This document shows positions 35,192 through 42,349 of a stretch of 64,000 bases of DNA, piece by piece (the first letter of the stretch is position 1; every line of letters begins with the position of its first letter). The stretch comes from Telluria beijingensis (GTDB lineage Bacteria; Pseudomonadota; Gammaproteobacteria; Burkholderiales; Burkholderiaceae_D). The translations under genes and the position numbers were made by a program. A model generated the notes under the pieces. The model was not told the DNA's origin and did no database searches. It saw nothing but the letters and a program-made list of their open reading frames with translations. The stretch is taken from positions 2,245,978 to 2,309,977 of the forward strand of contig NZ_CP132480.1 of NCBI RefSeq assembly GCF_030770395.1, written 5' to 3'.

Positions 35192-35718
35192 ACCGACGCG
35201 TGGAAGATGTCGCCGACATCGTGCAACTGACCTTCGACCGGGTGTTCGATGTGCAGGGCCGGATGTTCAGTTTTGAAAGCGGCGGCAGGAAGGAATACGG
35301 CGTCAGCTTTTCCGACGGTACCGTCCCGCGCGACGGGGCGCGGTATGCGGTGGCGCTGGTGGAAGAGAGTAACTGGCAGAAGGTGATCGGCTGGCGCGAT
35401 CTCTCCACCCCGAACGTCGTGCTGGCGGAAACGGCCTGGGACGTTGCGCACGAGCAGGCCTGGAGCTTGTACTGGTTCGGGCCGTTCTTCATTTTCGGGG
35501 CGCTCCTGTTCCTCGGGATCTGGGCGGCGCTGGCGGTATTGGTCCTGTTCCTGTGGGGGGCGGTGTATTTCGTCCGGCAAGCGCGGGAGCGCAACCGGCT
35601 GGTCGACCAGGCGCTCAGGGATGTCCCGCCGGCCGCGCCGCCCGGATCGGGCGGCGATCCGCCGATGTCGGTTCGCACCGTGATCACAGGCATCCTGAGT
35701 CTCTATTTCAGGTTCTGA
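35188..35718 (+). CDS. Membrane protein of unknown function, second of a tandem paralogous pair
   Basis: A 176-residue paralogue of the preceding protein. The N-terminal domain repeats its pattern (FDRVFDVQGRMFSFESGGR, YAVALVEESNW, VIGWRDLST), followed by two close membrane helices (about residues 93-130) and a basic, Pro/Gly-rich tail. Its two helices against one in the partner suggest divergence of topology after duplication. It starts within the stop of the first gene. The function is unknown; the repeated NW-x-x-V-x-GWRDL motif is the best handle for a family search. Confidence 0.65.
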   Translation: MNRRVEDVADIVQLTFDRVFDVQGRMFSFESGGRKEYGVSFSDGTVPRDGARYAVALVEESNWQKVIGWRDLSTPNVVLAETAWDVAHEQAWSLYWFGPFFIFGALLFLGIWAALAVLVLFLWGAVYFVRQARERNRLVDQALRDVPPAAPPGSGGDPPMSVRTVITGILSLYFRF

Positions 35719-35745
35719 CGACGCAAGCGCCAATGGGGCGACGGT

Positions 35746-35780
35746 TTGACGCGCATTCCAGGATTGGATAATATGTCTAA
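35746..35780 (+). promoter_or_regulatory. Promoter and putative DauR operator of the ammonia-lyase gene
   Basis: TTGACG (35746-35751) and TAATAT (35769-35774) with exactly 17 bases between them form a strong sigma-70 promoter. The -10 lies within TTGGATAATATGTCTAA (35764-35780), an imperfect palindrome almost identical to the element over the dauR -10. Both promoters also have CGCAAGCGCC 35-42 bases before this element. Expected start of transcription is near 35781, giving a leader of about 50 bases. Confidence 0.65.
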
Positions 35781-35830
35781 TATTGGATCGGACCTCCATT
35801 CCGTTACCGCGAACCTGAAAGGACTTCACC

Positions 35831-36805
35831 ATGACCTCGCTCCAGCTCCCTACCTATGAAGACATCGCCCAGGCCGCCGAGCGCATCCTGGGCGCGGCAC
35901 ACCGCACGCCGGTGCTGACCTCGCGCACCGTCAACGAGGAGTTCGGGGCCGAGGTGTTCTTCAAGTGCGAGAACATGCAGCGCATGGGCGCCTTCAAGTT
36001 CCGCGGCGGCTACAACGCGTTGTCGAAGTTCAGTCCCGAGCAGCGCCGCGCCGGCGTCGTCGCTTTCTCGTCGGGCAACCATGCGCAGGCGGTGGCGCTG
36101 TCGGCCAAAATCCTCGGCATGCCGGCCACGATCATCATGCCGCAGGACGCGCCGGCCGCCAAGGTCGCCGCCACGCGCGGCTATGGCGCCAACGTGGTGA
36201 CCTACGACCGCTATACCGAAGACCGCGAACAGATCGGCCGCGAGCTGGCCGAGAGGCATGGCCTGACCCTGATCCCGCCCTATGACCATGCGGACGTGAT
36301 CGCGGGGCAGGGCACGGCCGCCAAGGAGTTGTTCGAGGAAGTGGGGCCACTGGACGCCTTCTTCGTCTGCCTGGGCGGCGGCGGCCTGCTGTCCGGCTCC
36401 GCGCTCGCCACGCGCGCGCTGTCGCCGGGCTGCATGCTGTATGGCGTCGAGCCGGAAGCCGGCAACGATGGCCAGCAGTCGTTCCGCAAGGGCGAGATCG
36501 TCCACATCGACACGCCGCGCACCATCGCCGACGGCGCGCAGACCCAGCACCTGGGCAAGCTGACCTTCCCGATCATCCAGCGCGACGTGAACGACATCCT
36601 CACCGTGAGCGACGACGAGCTGGTGTCCTGCATGCGCTTCTTCGCCGAGCGCATGAAGATCGTGGTGGAGCCGACCGGTTGCCTGGGGTTCGCGGCGGCG
36701 CGCAGGATGAAGGAGCAGTTGAAGGGGAAGAAGGTCGGGGTGTTGATCAGTGGCGGGAATATCGACCTGGGGCGGTTCGCGAGCCTGCTCGGCGATCAAG
36801 CGTAG
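35831..36805 (+). CDS. threo-3-hydroxyaspartate ammonia-lyase / threonine-serine dehydratase family enzyme
   Basis: A 324-residue PLP enzyme of fold type II. PLP-binding Lys56 is in MGAFKFRGGYNAL; SSGNHAQAVA binds the substrate carboxylate; GGGGLLSG holds the PLP phosphate. The length, without a C-terminal ACT regulatory domain, fits the catabolic threonine dehydratase, serine racemase and threo-3-hydroxyaspartate ammonia-lyase group, and the DauR-type regulator nearby favours a catabolic role. It would convert a 3-hydroxy amino acid to the 2-oxo acid and ammonia. AAAGGA precedes the ATG. The stop codon lies within a palindromic element. Confidence 0.85.
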   Translation: MTSLQLPTYEDIAQAAERILGAAHRTPVLTSRTVNEEFGAEVFFKCENMQRMGAFKFRGGYNALSKFSPEQRRAGVVAFSSGNHAQAVALSAKILGMPATIIMPQDAPAAKVAATRGYGANVVTYDRYTEDREQIGRELAERHGLTLIPPYDHADVIAGQGTAAKELFEEVGPLDAFFVCLGGGGLLSGSALATRALSPGCMLYGVEPEAGNDGQQSFRKGEIVHIDTPRTIADGAQTQHLGKLTFPIIQRDVNDILTVSDDELVSCMRFFAERMKIVVEPTGCLGFAAARRMKEQLKGKKVGVLISGGNIDLGRFASLLGDQA

Positions 36806-36834
36806 GGTGGACGGCAGAGCCGTCCACCCTACGC
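36800..36834. repeat. Perfect 16-bp palindromic element, probable terminator between convergent genes
   Basis: GCGTAGGGTGGACGGC and its exact complement are separated by AGA. The TAG stop of the ammonia-lyase gene is inside the left arm, and the envZ-like gene ends 12 bases beyond the right arm. No T-run is present, but the stem is very strong. The core GTAGGGTGGACGGC resembles a dispersed element I associate with betaproteobacterial genomes; no second copy is seen in this window. Confidence 0.75.
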
Positions 36835-36845
36835 AGGCGGTCTAC

Positions 36846-38219
36846 TCAAGCCGCCAGCGGCAACGCCACCTGCAGCAAGAACCCGCCGCCCTCGCGGTTA
36901 CGCACTTCCAGCCCCGCATTGTGCCGGGTCAGCACCCGCTCCACGATCGCAAGGCCCAGCCCGGCGCCATTGGCCTGCCCGCGCGCGCTGTCCAGGCGCG
37001 TGAAGGGTTTCATCAGCTGCGCGATCTGGTCCGGCGGCACGCCGACGCCATGGTCGCCGATCTCGATCACGGCGCGCCGGCCGTGGCCCGTGGCCTTCAC
37101 GCGCAGCACGATGTCGATGTCGGTGCACGCGGTATCCGGCGTCTTGCCGTAGCGGCGCGCGTTCTCGATGATGTTGTTGATCACGCGCCGCAGGTCGGTC
37201 GCGTTGCCCATCACGTGCACTCCCGGCATCAGGTCGGTCTTGACATGCAGGTCGGGAATGCGGGCCGCCTCGCGGCCGACGTCGGACAGCATCTCGGACA
37301 GGTTCACCGCCACGAAGGTGGCGGCCTCGGTCGGCTTGGCATAGTCGAGGAACTGGCCGATGATGGCGTCCATCTGCGCGATGTCCGACTGCATGCCTTC
37401 GCGCGCCTCCTGCGACAGATTGGCCATCTCGACCTCCAGCCCCATGCGCGCCAGCGGCGTGCGCAGGTCGTGCGAGATGCCGGCCAGGATCACGGCGCGG
37501 TCCTTCTCCACCTGCGCCAGGTCTTCCACCATCTGGTTGAAGCTGCGATTTGCCTCGATGATCTCTTGCGATCCCTTCTCGGGCAGGCGCGCGGGACGCT
37601 CGCCCTTGGCGATCGCGCGCGCGGCAGCCGTCAGGCGCGCCAGCGGGCGGTTGACCAGGCTCGAGATCAGCGCCGCGCCGACCACCGACAGCAGGCCCAC
37701 CACCGTGGCCCAGCCCAGCCACTGCACGCGCGTCAGGCCGGCCAGGCGCTCGCGTTCCAGCATCAGCCAGTACTGGTCGTCCTCGATATTGAAGCTGATG
37801 TAGAAGCCCGGCACGCCATTCAGGCCGCTCGAGAAGCGCGTGCTGGCGCCCAGGCGCTCGCGCACCATGGCCGCGATCTCGGGCATCAGGGGATTGTTCG
37901 GCGGCGGCTCGACGACGTCGGTGTCTTCGAGCGTGAAGATGCGGATGCCTTCGCTGGACGCCAGTTCGAGCAGCAGCTCGCGCCGCAGGTCGGGCGCCGA
38001 GTGGGTCAGCGCGGCCTTGGTGATGGTCACCACCGACACCACCAGTTCGGCGGTCTGCTGCACCTGCGGGCCGCGCTGGACCACGCTGATCATGCCGATC
38101 CAGGCGCCCATCGACACCGCGGTCAGCACCGACATCAGGAAGAAGGTGCGCCAGAACAGGCCGCTCTTGAACCAGGCGAAGCGCAGCGCGCGCCGCGCTT
38201 GAACGAATGGGGCGAACAC
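36846..38219 (-). CDS. envZ: EnvZ-like osmosensor histidine kinase
   Basis: A 457-residue membrane kinase: first helix near residues 23-45, a periplasmic domain of about 120 residues (with PDLRRELLLELASSEGIRI), a second helix near 170-190, HAMP, HisKA with His250 in HDLRTPLARMGLEVEM, and HATPase (NIIENARRYG, GDHGVGVPPDQ, GAGLGLAIV). The HisKA sequence and the pairing with an OmpR regulator match EnvZ and its betaproteobacterial counterpart RisS. The start is a GTG overlapping the last base of the upstream ompR stop (TAGTG), indicating coupled translation. Confidence 0.9.
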   Translation of the reverse strand: MFAPFVQARRALRFAWFKSGLFWRTFFLMSVLTAVSMGAWIGMISVVQRGPQVQQTAELVVSVVTITKAALTHSAPDLRRELLLELASSEGIRIFTLEDTDVVEPPPNNPLMPEIAAMVRERLGASTRFSSGLNGVPGFYISFNIEDDQYWLMLERERLAGLTRVQWLGWATVVGLLSVVGAALISSLVNRPLARLTAAARAIAKGERPARLPEKGSQEIIEANRSFNQMVEDLAQVEKDRAVILAGISHDLRTPLARMGLEVEMANLSQEAREGMQSDIAQMDAIIGQFLDYAKPTEAATFVAVNLSEMLSDVGREAARIPDLHVKTDLMPGVHVMGNATDLRRVINNIIENARRYGKTPDTACTDIDIVLRVKATGHGRRAVIEIGDHGVGVPPDQIAQLMKPFTRLDSARGQANGAGLGLAIVERVLTRHNAGLEVRNREGGGFLLQVALPLAA

Positions 38220-38986
38220 TAGCGCGGCTGGCCTTCAGGGATGAACACGTAGCCCAGGCCCCACACGGTCTGGATGTATAGCGGGCTCGATGGATCGGGT
38301 TCGATCAGCTTGCGCAGGCGCGAGATTTGCACGTCGAGCGAGCGGTCGAACACCTCGTATTCGCGGCCGCGGGCCAGTTCCATCAGCTTCTCGCGCGACA
38401 GCGGCTGGCGCGCATGGCGCGCGAATACCTTCAGCACCGAGAATTCGCCGGTCGTCAGCGGCACCGTCTCGCCGTTCTTCTTGAGCGTGCGCGTGCCCAG
38501 GTCGAGCACGAAGTCGCCGAACTCGAAGGTCTGCGGGGTTTCGGACGGCGCGCCGGGGATCTCGTCCGGGCCCTTGCGGCGCAGGACGGCCCCGATGCGG
38601 GCCACCAGCTCGCGCGGGTTGAACGGTTTTGGCAGGTAGTCGTCGGCGCCCATCTCGAGGCCGACGATGCGGTCGACGTCCTCGCCTTTCGCGGTGAGCA
38701 TGATGATCGGGGTCTGGTCGCCAGCGCCGCGCAGGCGGCGGCAGATCGACAGGCCGTCTTCGCCGGGCAGCATCAGGTCGAGCACCAGCAGGTCGTAGCG
38801 CTCGCGCAGCCACAGCTTGTTCATCGCCGGCGCGCTTTCGGCGGTCACCACCTGGAAGCCCTGTTCGGTCAGGTAGCGGCGCAGCAGGTCGCGCAGGCGC
38901 ACGTCGTCATCCACGACCATGATCTTGGCGGAGTGGCCCGATGGTGCGCCCGTTCCCGCATTATTGTTCGAAGTCGATGAAGTCAT
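38219..38986 (-). CDS. ompR: OmpR-like response regulator
   Basis: A 255-residue response regulator. After a low-complexity Ser/Asn/Gly-rich N-terminus of about 20 residues comes the receiver domain with VVDDD at 24-28, phospho-acceptor Asp70 (VLDLMLPGEDG) and Lys in YLPKPFNPREL. The winged-helix output ends with SLDVQISRLRKLIE and TVWGLGYVFIPEG. The ATG at 38986 is chosen as the first that gives an OmpR-length protein; the open frame continues upstream without a ribosome-binding site. Its operon partner is the EnvZ-like kinase, and together they should control porins and osmotic responses. Confidence 0.92.
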   Translation of the reverse strand: MTSSTSNNNAGTGAPSGHSAKIMVVDDDVRLRDLLRRYLTEQGFQVVTAESAPAMNKLWLRERYDLLVLDLMLPGEDGLSICRRLRGAGDQTPIIMLTAKGEDVDRIVGLEMGADDYLPKPFNPRELVARIGAVLRRKGPDEIPGAPSETPQTFEFGDFVLDLGTRTLKKNGETVPLTTGEFSVLKVFARHARQPLSREKLMELARGREYEVFDRSLDVQISRLRKLIEPDPSSPLYIQTVWGLGYVFIPEGQPR

Positions 38987-39186
38987 AGAACTGTCCAGAA
39001 TTGTCAGATGAATGTCGCTATGGTAACTTCTTATGGGTTTGACGTAGGCACGTCTCAGCCCAGCCATTACAATGTGTTACAAACTTTACCCAATAAGTCT
39101 TACTCCCCTTTCGGTATGCACCTACACTGGCGACAAGTGATCAACACAGCTTATCCGTTTATCCGGCATCGCGGAAGAGGAACACC

Positions 39187-39555
39187 ATGAACCACGCGCA
39201 CATCGACAACCCAGCAGCACTCGGCGCCAGCGGCAGCCGGCTCGCCCGGCTCGCGCGCCTTGGTATCCTGGCTTGCGCGCTGGCTGGCGCCGGCGCCGGT
39301 GCACTGGCGCAGAACCAGGAGCGCGATCCGCGCCGCGAAGAAGCGGCGCAGATGCGCGAACGTTACCAGATGCAGGCCCAGCAGGATGCCCGCGCCTACG
39401 AGATGCGCGACCAGGACCGCCGCGCGATGGAAGCCCAGTCCGATGCGGCGCGCGACGACCGTCGCCGCGGCCGCATGTCGGCGGACGAGCGGCGCGACCT
39501 GCGCCGCCAGATCAAGGAAGGGGCGGACCTGTATCCGAACTCCCGCCGCCGCTGA
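39187..39555 (+). CDS. Small exported, highly charged protein
   Basis: A 122-residue protein I do not recognise. A long N-region (LARLARLGILACALAGAGAGALA) is a signal peptide, and the mature 80 residues consist almost only of charged and Gln residues (RDPRREEAAQMRERYQMQAQ, then MSADERRDLRRQIKE), predicting a long amphipathic helix. The end, DLRRQIKEGADLYPN, recalls small periplasmic proteins of betaproteobacteria with an RRxLRxxI motif. It is divergent from ompR and followed by a terminator-like hairpin, so it is a single-gene unit. Confidence 0.7.
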   Translation: MNHAHIDNPAALGASGSRLARLARLGILACALAGAGAGALAQNQERDPRREEAAQMRERYQMQAQQDARAYEMRDQDRRAMEAQSDAARDDRRRGRMSADERRDLRRQIKEGADLYPNSRRR

Positions 39556-39576
39556 CAGCGCGGCATGCAATGTAAA

Positions 39577-39607
39577 ACAACGGCGCCGATGGCGCCGTTG
39601 TCGTTTC
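39577..39607 (+). terminator. Probable intrinsic terminator after the small charged protein gene
   Basis: CAACGGCGCC (39578-39587) pairs perfectly with GGCGCCGTTG (39591-39600) around a 3-base loop, extended by an A/T pair. The downstream run is TCGTTT, a modest T-run. Position 22 bases after a stop codon supports termination. Confidence 0.7.
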
Positions 39608-39834
39608 TGGAATTTGACATTTCACAAGGGGCATACGGGGCGCGGATTGTGTGGTTTTGCCGGATTCTCACGAAAATCCACCGCCCGGCAATGGTGTCAG
39701 CCACGCCACAAATTTTCTTTTTAGAAATCTAGTTGCAATATGTTTATTTAGATTGCGCAACATGCTATGTTTACCTCCACCTTACTGTTGGCAGGGTCTT
39801 CGTCGCCAACTCTTTCGCCAACTGGAGCGTGAAC

Positions 39835-41748
39835 GTGTCCGACCTTGCCGTACTCCCCGACGCAGCGCCTGTCGCGGCCACCGCCGTCCGTTTCAGCTCC
39901 AGCGGGCCGGAACATTGCATCGCCAGGCGGGACGACGGCATCTATGCAGACCCCGAAGTGCTGGGCACCACGCTGGCGGCGGCGGTCGACGGCATCCTGC
40001 GCTCGAACCATTATTTCGCCGGCCTCGATTACCCCGTCCTGATCAAGGCCCTGTACGGCCACGGCGCCGACCTGCCGCGCGACGCGGCCGGCCGGGTGTC
40101 GGTGCGCATCGCCGACGATATCGTGGCCTTCGCGCCGCAGCGCCAGTCGCTGTACCGCTCGGTCAAGATCGCCGACGGCCAGGCCGAATACTATTTCGAG
40201 CCCGTGTTCGAGCGCGACGACGAAGGTAACGAGCGCCGGACCCGCCTTGACGTCGATGAATTTGTCGCCGACATGTGGATCAAGGGCATCCGTTTCGGCG
40301 CCCAGGTCGACGCCATCCGCCGCACCATCGAGGCCGGCGCGGCTGGCCGCTACGTGGTGGCGCGGCGCCTGGATCCGCGCAATGGCGACGACGCCCGGGT
40401 CGAGGAAGTGACCAGCGACCTGCACCGCAGCGACGCGCCGCGCCAGCTTGCCAACGGCAAGCTCGACCTGATGAGCTTCCAGAACCGCTTTCCGCAAGTC
40501 GCCGCCGGCACCCGCCTGCTGCGCAAGGTGCCGCGTACCAACGGCAGCCCCGGCTTCGACCTGAACGGCATTCCGATCGCGCCCGAAGTCGCCAAGGACC
40601 TCGACCTGGCCGCCTATGCGGCCGACGGCACCGCGGTCGAGCTGGTCCCGGAAGGCGAATTCCTGGTCGCGCGCCAGGATGGCTTCTTGAGTGTCGACCC
40701 CAGGAGCAGCCGCATCGCCATCACCGACAAGATCGTCAGCCGCGACGGCGTCAGCGCCAGGACCACCGGCAACCTGCAGCTGAGCGGCGACTACGAGGAA
40801 TTCGGCGAAGTGCAGGAGCAGCGCATCATCGAGGGCGAGGGCATTACGGTGCACGGCGACGTGTACGGCCACGTGGTCTCGCGCGTTGGCGCCATCGTCC
40901 TGCACCGCAACCTGGTGGGAGGCAGCGCGCGCAACCTGGAAGGCGGCGTGCGGGTGCTGGGCGTGGCCTCGACGGCGGCGATCCAGGCGCCGAAAGGCGA
41001 GATCGTGCTGGGGCGCGCCGAGAACTGCGTGATCGCGGGCGCCCGCATCAAGGTCGAGACCGCGATCAATTGCGAGATCATGGGCGACGAAGTCGAGGTA
41101 GCGCATGCCGAAGGCTGCGTCATCGCCGGGCGGCGCGTGGCGATCGGCAGCGCGGCGCCGTGGAAGCTGGGCGAGATGCTGGTCTGGCTGCTGCGGCCCG
41201 ATTGCGCGCGGATCGACGCGGCGCTGGCCCAGGTGCGCGAGCGGATCGACCAGTTCGCCGAGCTGGCGGCGCGCCACCGCACGGCAATGGAAGCCCTTGC
41301 CGGCCAGCCGGACATGCGGAAATACCTGCTGCTGGCGCCGCGCCTGCGCAAGGGCGAGCTGGTGCTGACGCCGGAACAGGAACCGCAGTTCCGGCGCCTG
41401 GCGGCGACCGTGGCGCCGGCGCTCAAGGAACTGGGGCGGCTGTCGCAAGAGGCCAAGGCGCTCGACGGCGAACGCCAGGCCGGGACCGCGCTGCTGGCGC
41501 GCCTCGAGGCCCAGCGCTTCGAGCGGGTCGGCGCGGCGCGGGTCGCGCTCGGCCAGCTGGCGGGCGAAGTGCAGGTGCTGGCATTGCCCTACGAGCCGGA
41601 CCTGGGCTGTGCCTGGGACCTGGCGCCGCGCGACATCAAGCTGCGCCTGCGCGACACCAAGGGCGCCGAGGTGCTGTTCGCGGGCCGCGAAGGGACGTGG
41701 GCCTGGGATTCGGAAAGCGCCGCCGACGCGCCGCAGGCGCCGGCCTGA
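39835..41748 (+). CDS. FapA (DUF342) family protein
   Basis: A 637-residue protein of the FapA/DUF342 family. The N-terminal part includes the conserved IHEGEG-like regions, and the centre is a beta-helix-like repeat series (GDVYGHVVSRVGAIVLHRNLVGG, VLGVASTAAIQAPKGEIVLGRAENCVIAG), as in polymer-forming cytoskeletal proteins. The C-terminal third is coiled-coil (VRERIDQFAELAARH, LEAQRFERVGAARVALGQL). In Vibrio, FapA links flagellar or polar assembly to glucose signalling. The GTG at 39835 is chosen because GGAG precedes it; upstream frame lies in an A/T-rich promoter region. CheW follows. Confidence 0.8.
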   Translation: MSDLAVLPDAAPVAATAVRFSSSGPEHCIARRDDGIYADPEVLGTTLAAAVDGILRSNHYFAGLDYPVLIKALYGHGADLPRDAAGRVSVRIADDIVAFAPQRQSLYRSVKIADGQAEYYFEPVFERDDEGNERRTRLDVDEFVADMWIKGIRFGAQVDAIRRTIEAGAAGRYVVARRLDPRNGDDARVEEVTSDLHRSDAPRQLANGKLDLMSFQNRFPQVAAGTRLLRKVPRTNGSPGFDLNGIPIAPEVAKDLDLAAYAADGTAVELVPEGEFLVARQDGFLSVDPRSSRIAITDKIVSRDGVSARTTGNLQLSGDYEEFGEVQEQRIIEGEGITVHGDVYGHVVSRVGAIVLHRNLVGGSARNLEGGVRVLGVASTAAIQAPKGEIVLGRAENCVIAGARIKVETAINCEIMGDEVEVAHAEGCVIAGRRVAIGSAAPWKLGEMLVWLLRPDCARIDAALAQVRERIDQFAELAARHRTAMEALAGQPDMRKYLLLAPRLRKGELVLTPEQEPQFRRLAATVAPALKELGRLSQEAKALDGERQAGTALLARLEAQRFERVGAARVALGQLAGEVQVLALPYEPDLGCAWDLAPRDIKLRLRDTKGAEVLFAGREGTWAWDSESAADAPQAPA

Positions 41749-41853
41749 GTTTGGTCCGCCCACGTCGTGGGCGCAAGGCCGAAATTGACTGCAGTCAACA
41801 TCGCCCGTGGGGGCCGGGCATACGATGGGGGTCGTACTCATAAAGGATCCACC

Positions 41854-42342
41854 ATGGTCACCTCCAGCGTTCCGCGCTTTCCGGCGCCACGGCATGCCGC
41901 TCCCAGGGAGTTCCTCAGCTTCATGCTCGACGGGCAGGAATACGGGCTCGATTGCGCGCGGGTGCAGGAGCTCAAGCTGCTGGGATCCCTCGAGCGCTTC
42001 GCGGCCGACGGCGAGATCATCGGCGGCGTGGCGCTGTCGCATGGGGTGATCATGCCGGTGGTCGACATGCGGGGCGGCGGCGCGCAGAGAGTGGGGCAGG
42101 GGCGGTCGGCGCCCGATACCGACGTCATCATCCTGCGCCTGTCGAGCGGGATCGTCGGGATGGTGGTTGAGGGCGTGACCGGCATCGTGCACGTGCGGCC
42201 GGAGACGGTGCAGCCCTTGCCGGACGCGCCGGGCGCGGGCTACCTGATCGGCATGGCGCGGGTCGAGGGCCGGCGTGTCGTGCTGATCGACATCGACCGG
42301 CTGATGTCGTTGTCGCCAAGGCGGCCGTTGCGGGCCGCGTGA
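41854..42342 (+). CDS. cheW: CheW-domain chemotaxis coupling protein
   Basis: A 162-residue single CheW domain (REFLSFMLDGQEYGLDCARVQELK at the start, GGVALSHGVIMPVVDMR in the middle, VEGVTGIVHVRPETVQPLP near the end). CheW links chemoreceptors to the CheA kinase. It stands apart from other chemotaxis genes and lies 105 bases after the FapA-like gene on the same strand. AAAGGA precedes the ATG. Being an orphan, it may serve a dedicated receptor or a non-flagellar array. Confidence 0.88.
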   Translation: MVTSSVPRFPAPRHAAPREFLSFMLDGQEYGLDCARVQELKLLGSLERFAADGEIIGGVALSHGVIMPVVDMRGGGAQRVGQGRSAPDTDVIILRLSSGIVGMVVEGVTGIVHVRPETVQPLPDAPGAGYLIGMARVEGRRVVLIDIDRLMSLSPRRPLRAA

Positions 42343-42349
42343 CGAATAG

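Noticed and set aside
39720..39834. Sigma-70 promoter for the FapA-like gene
   Set aside because: The stretch is A/T-rich with TTGCAA and TATGTT elements, but no pair has acceptable spacing, so no promoter was called.
39748..42192. An 814-codon minus-strand open frame opposite the FapA-like and CheW genes
   Set aside because: Shadow of genuine plus-strand genes with recognisable domains and good ribosome-binding sites.
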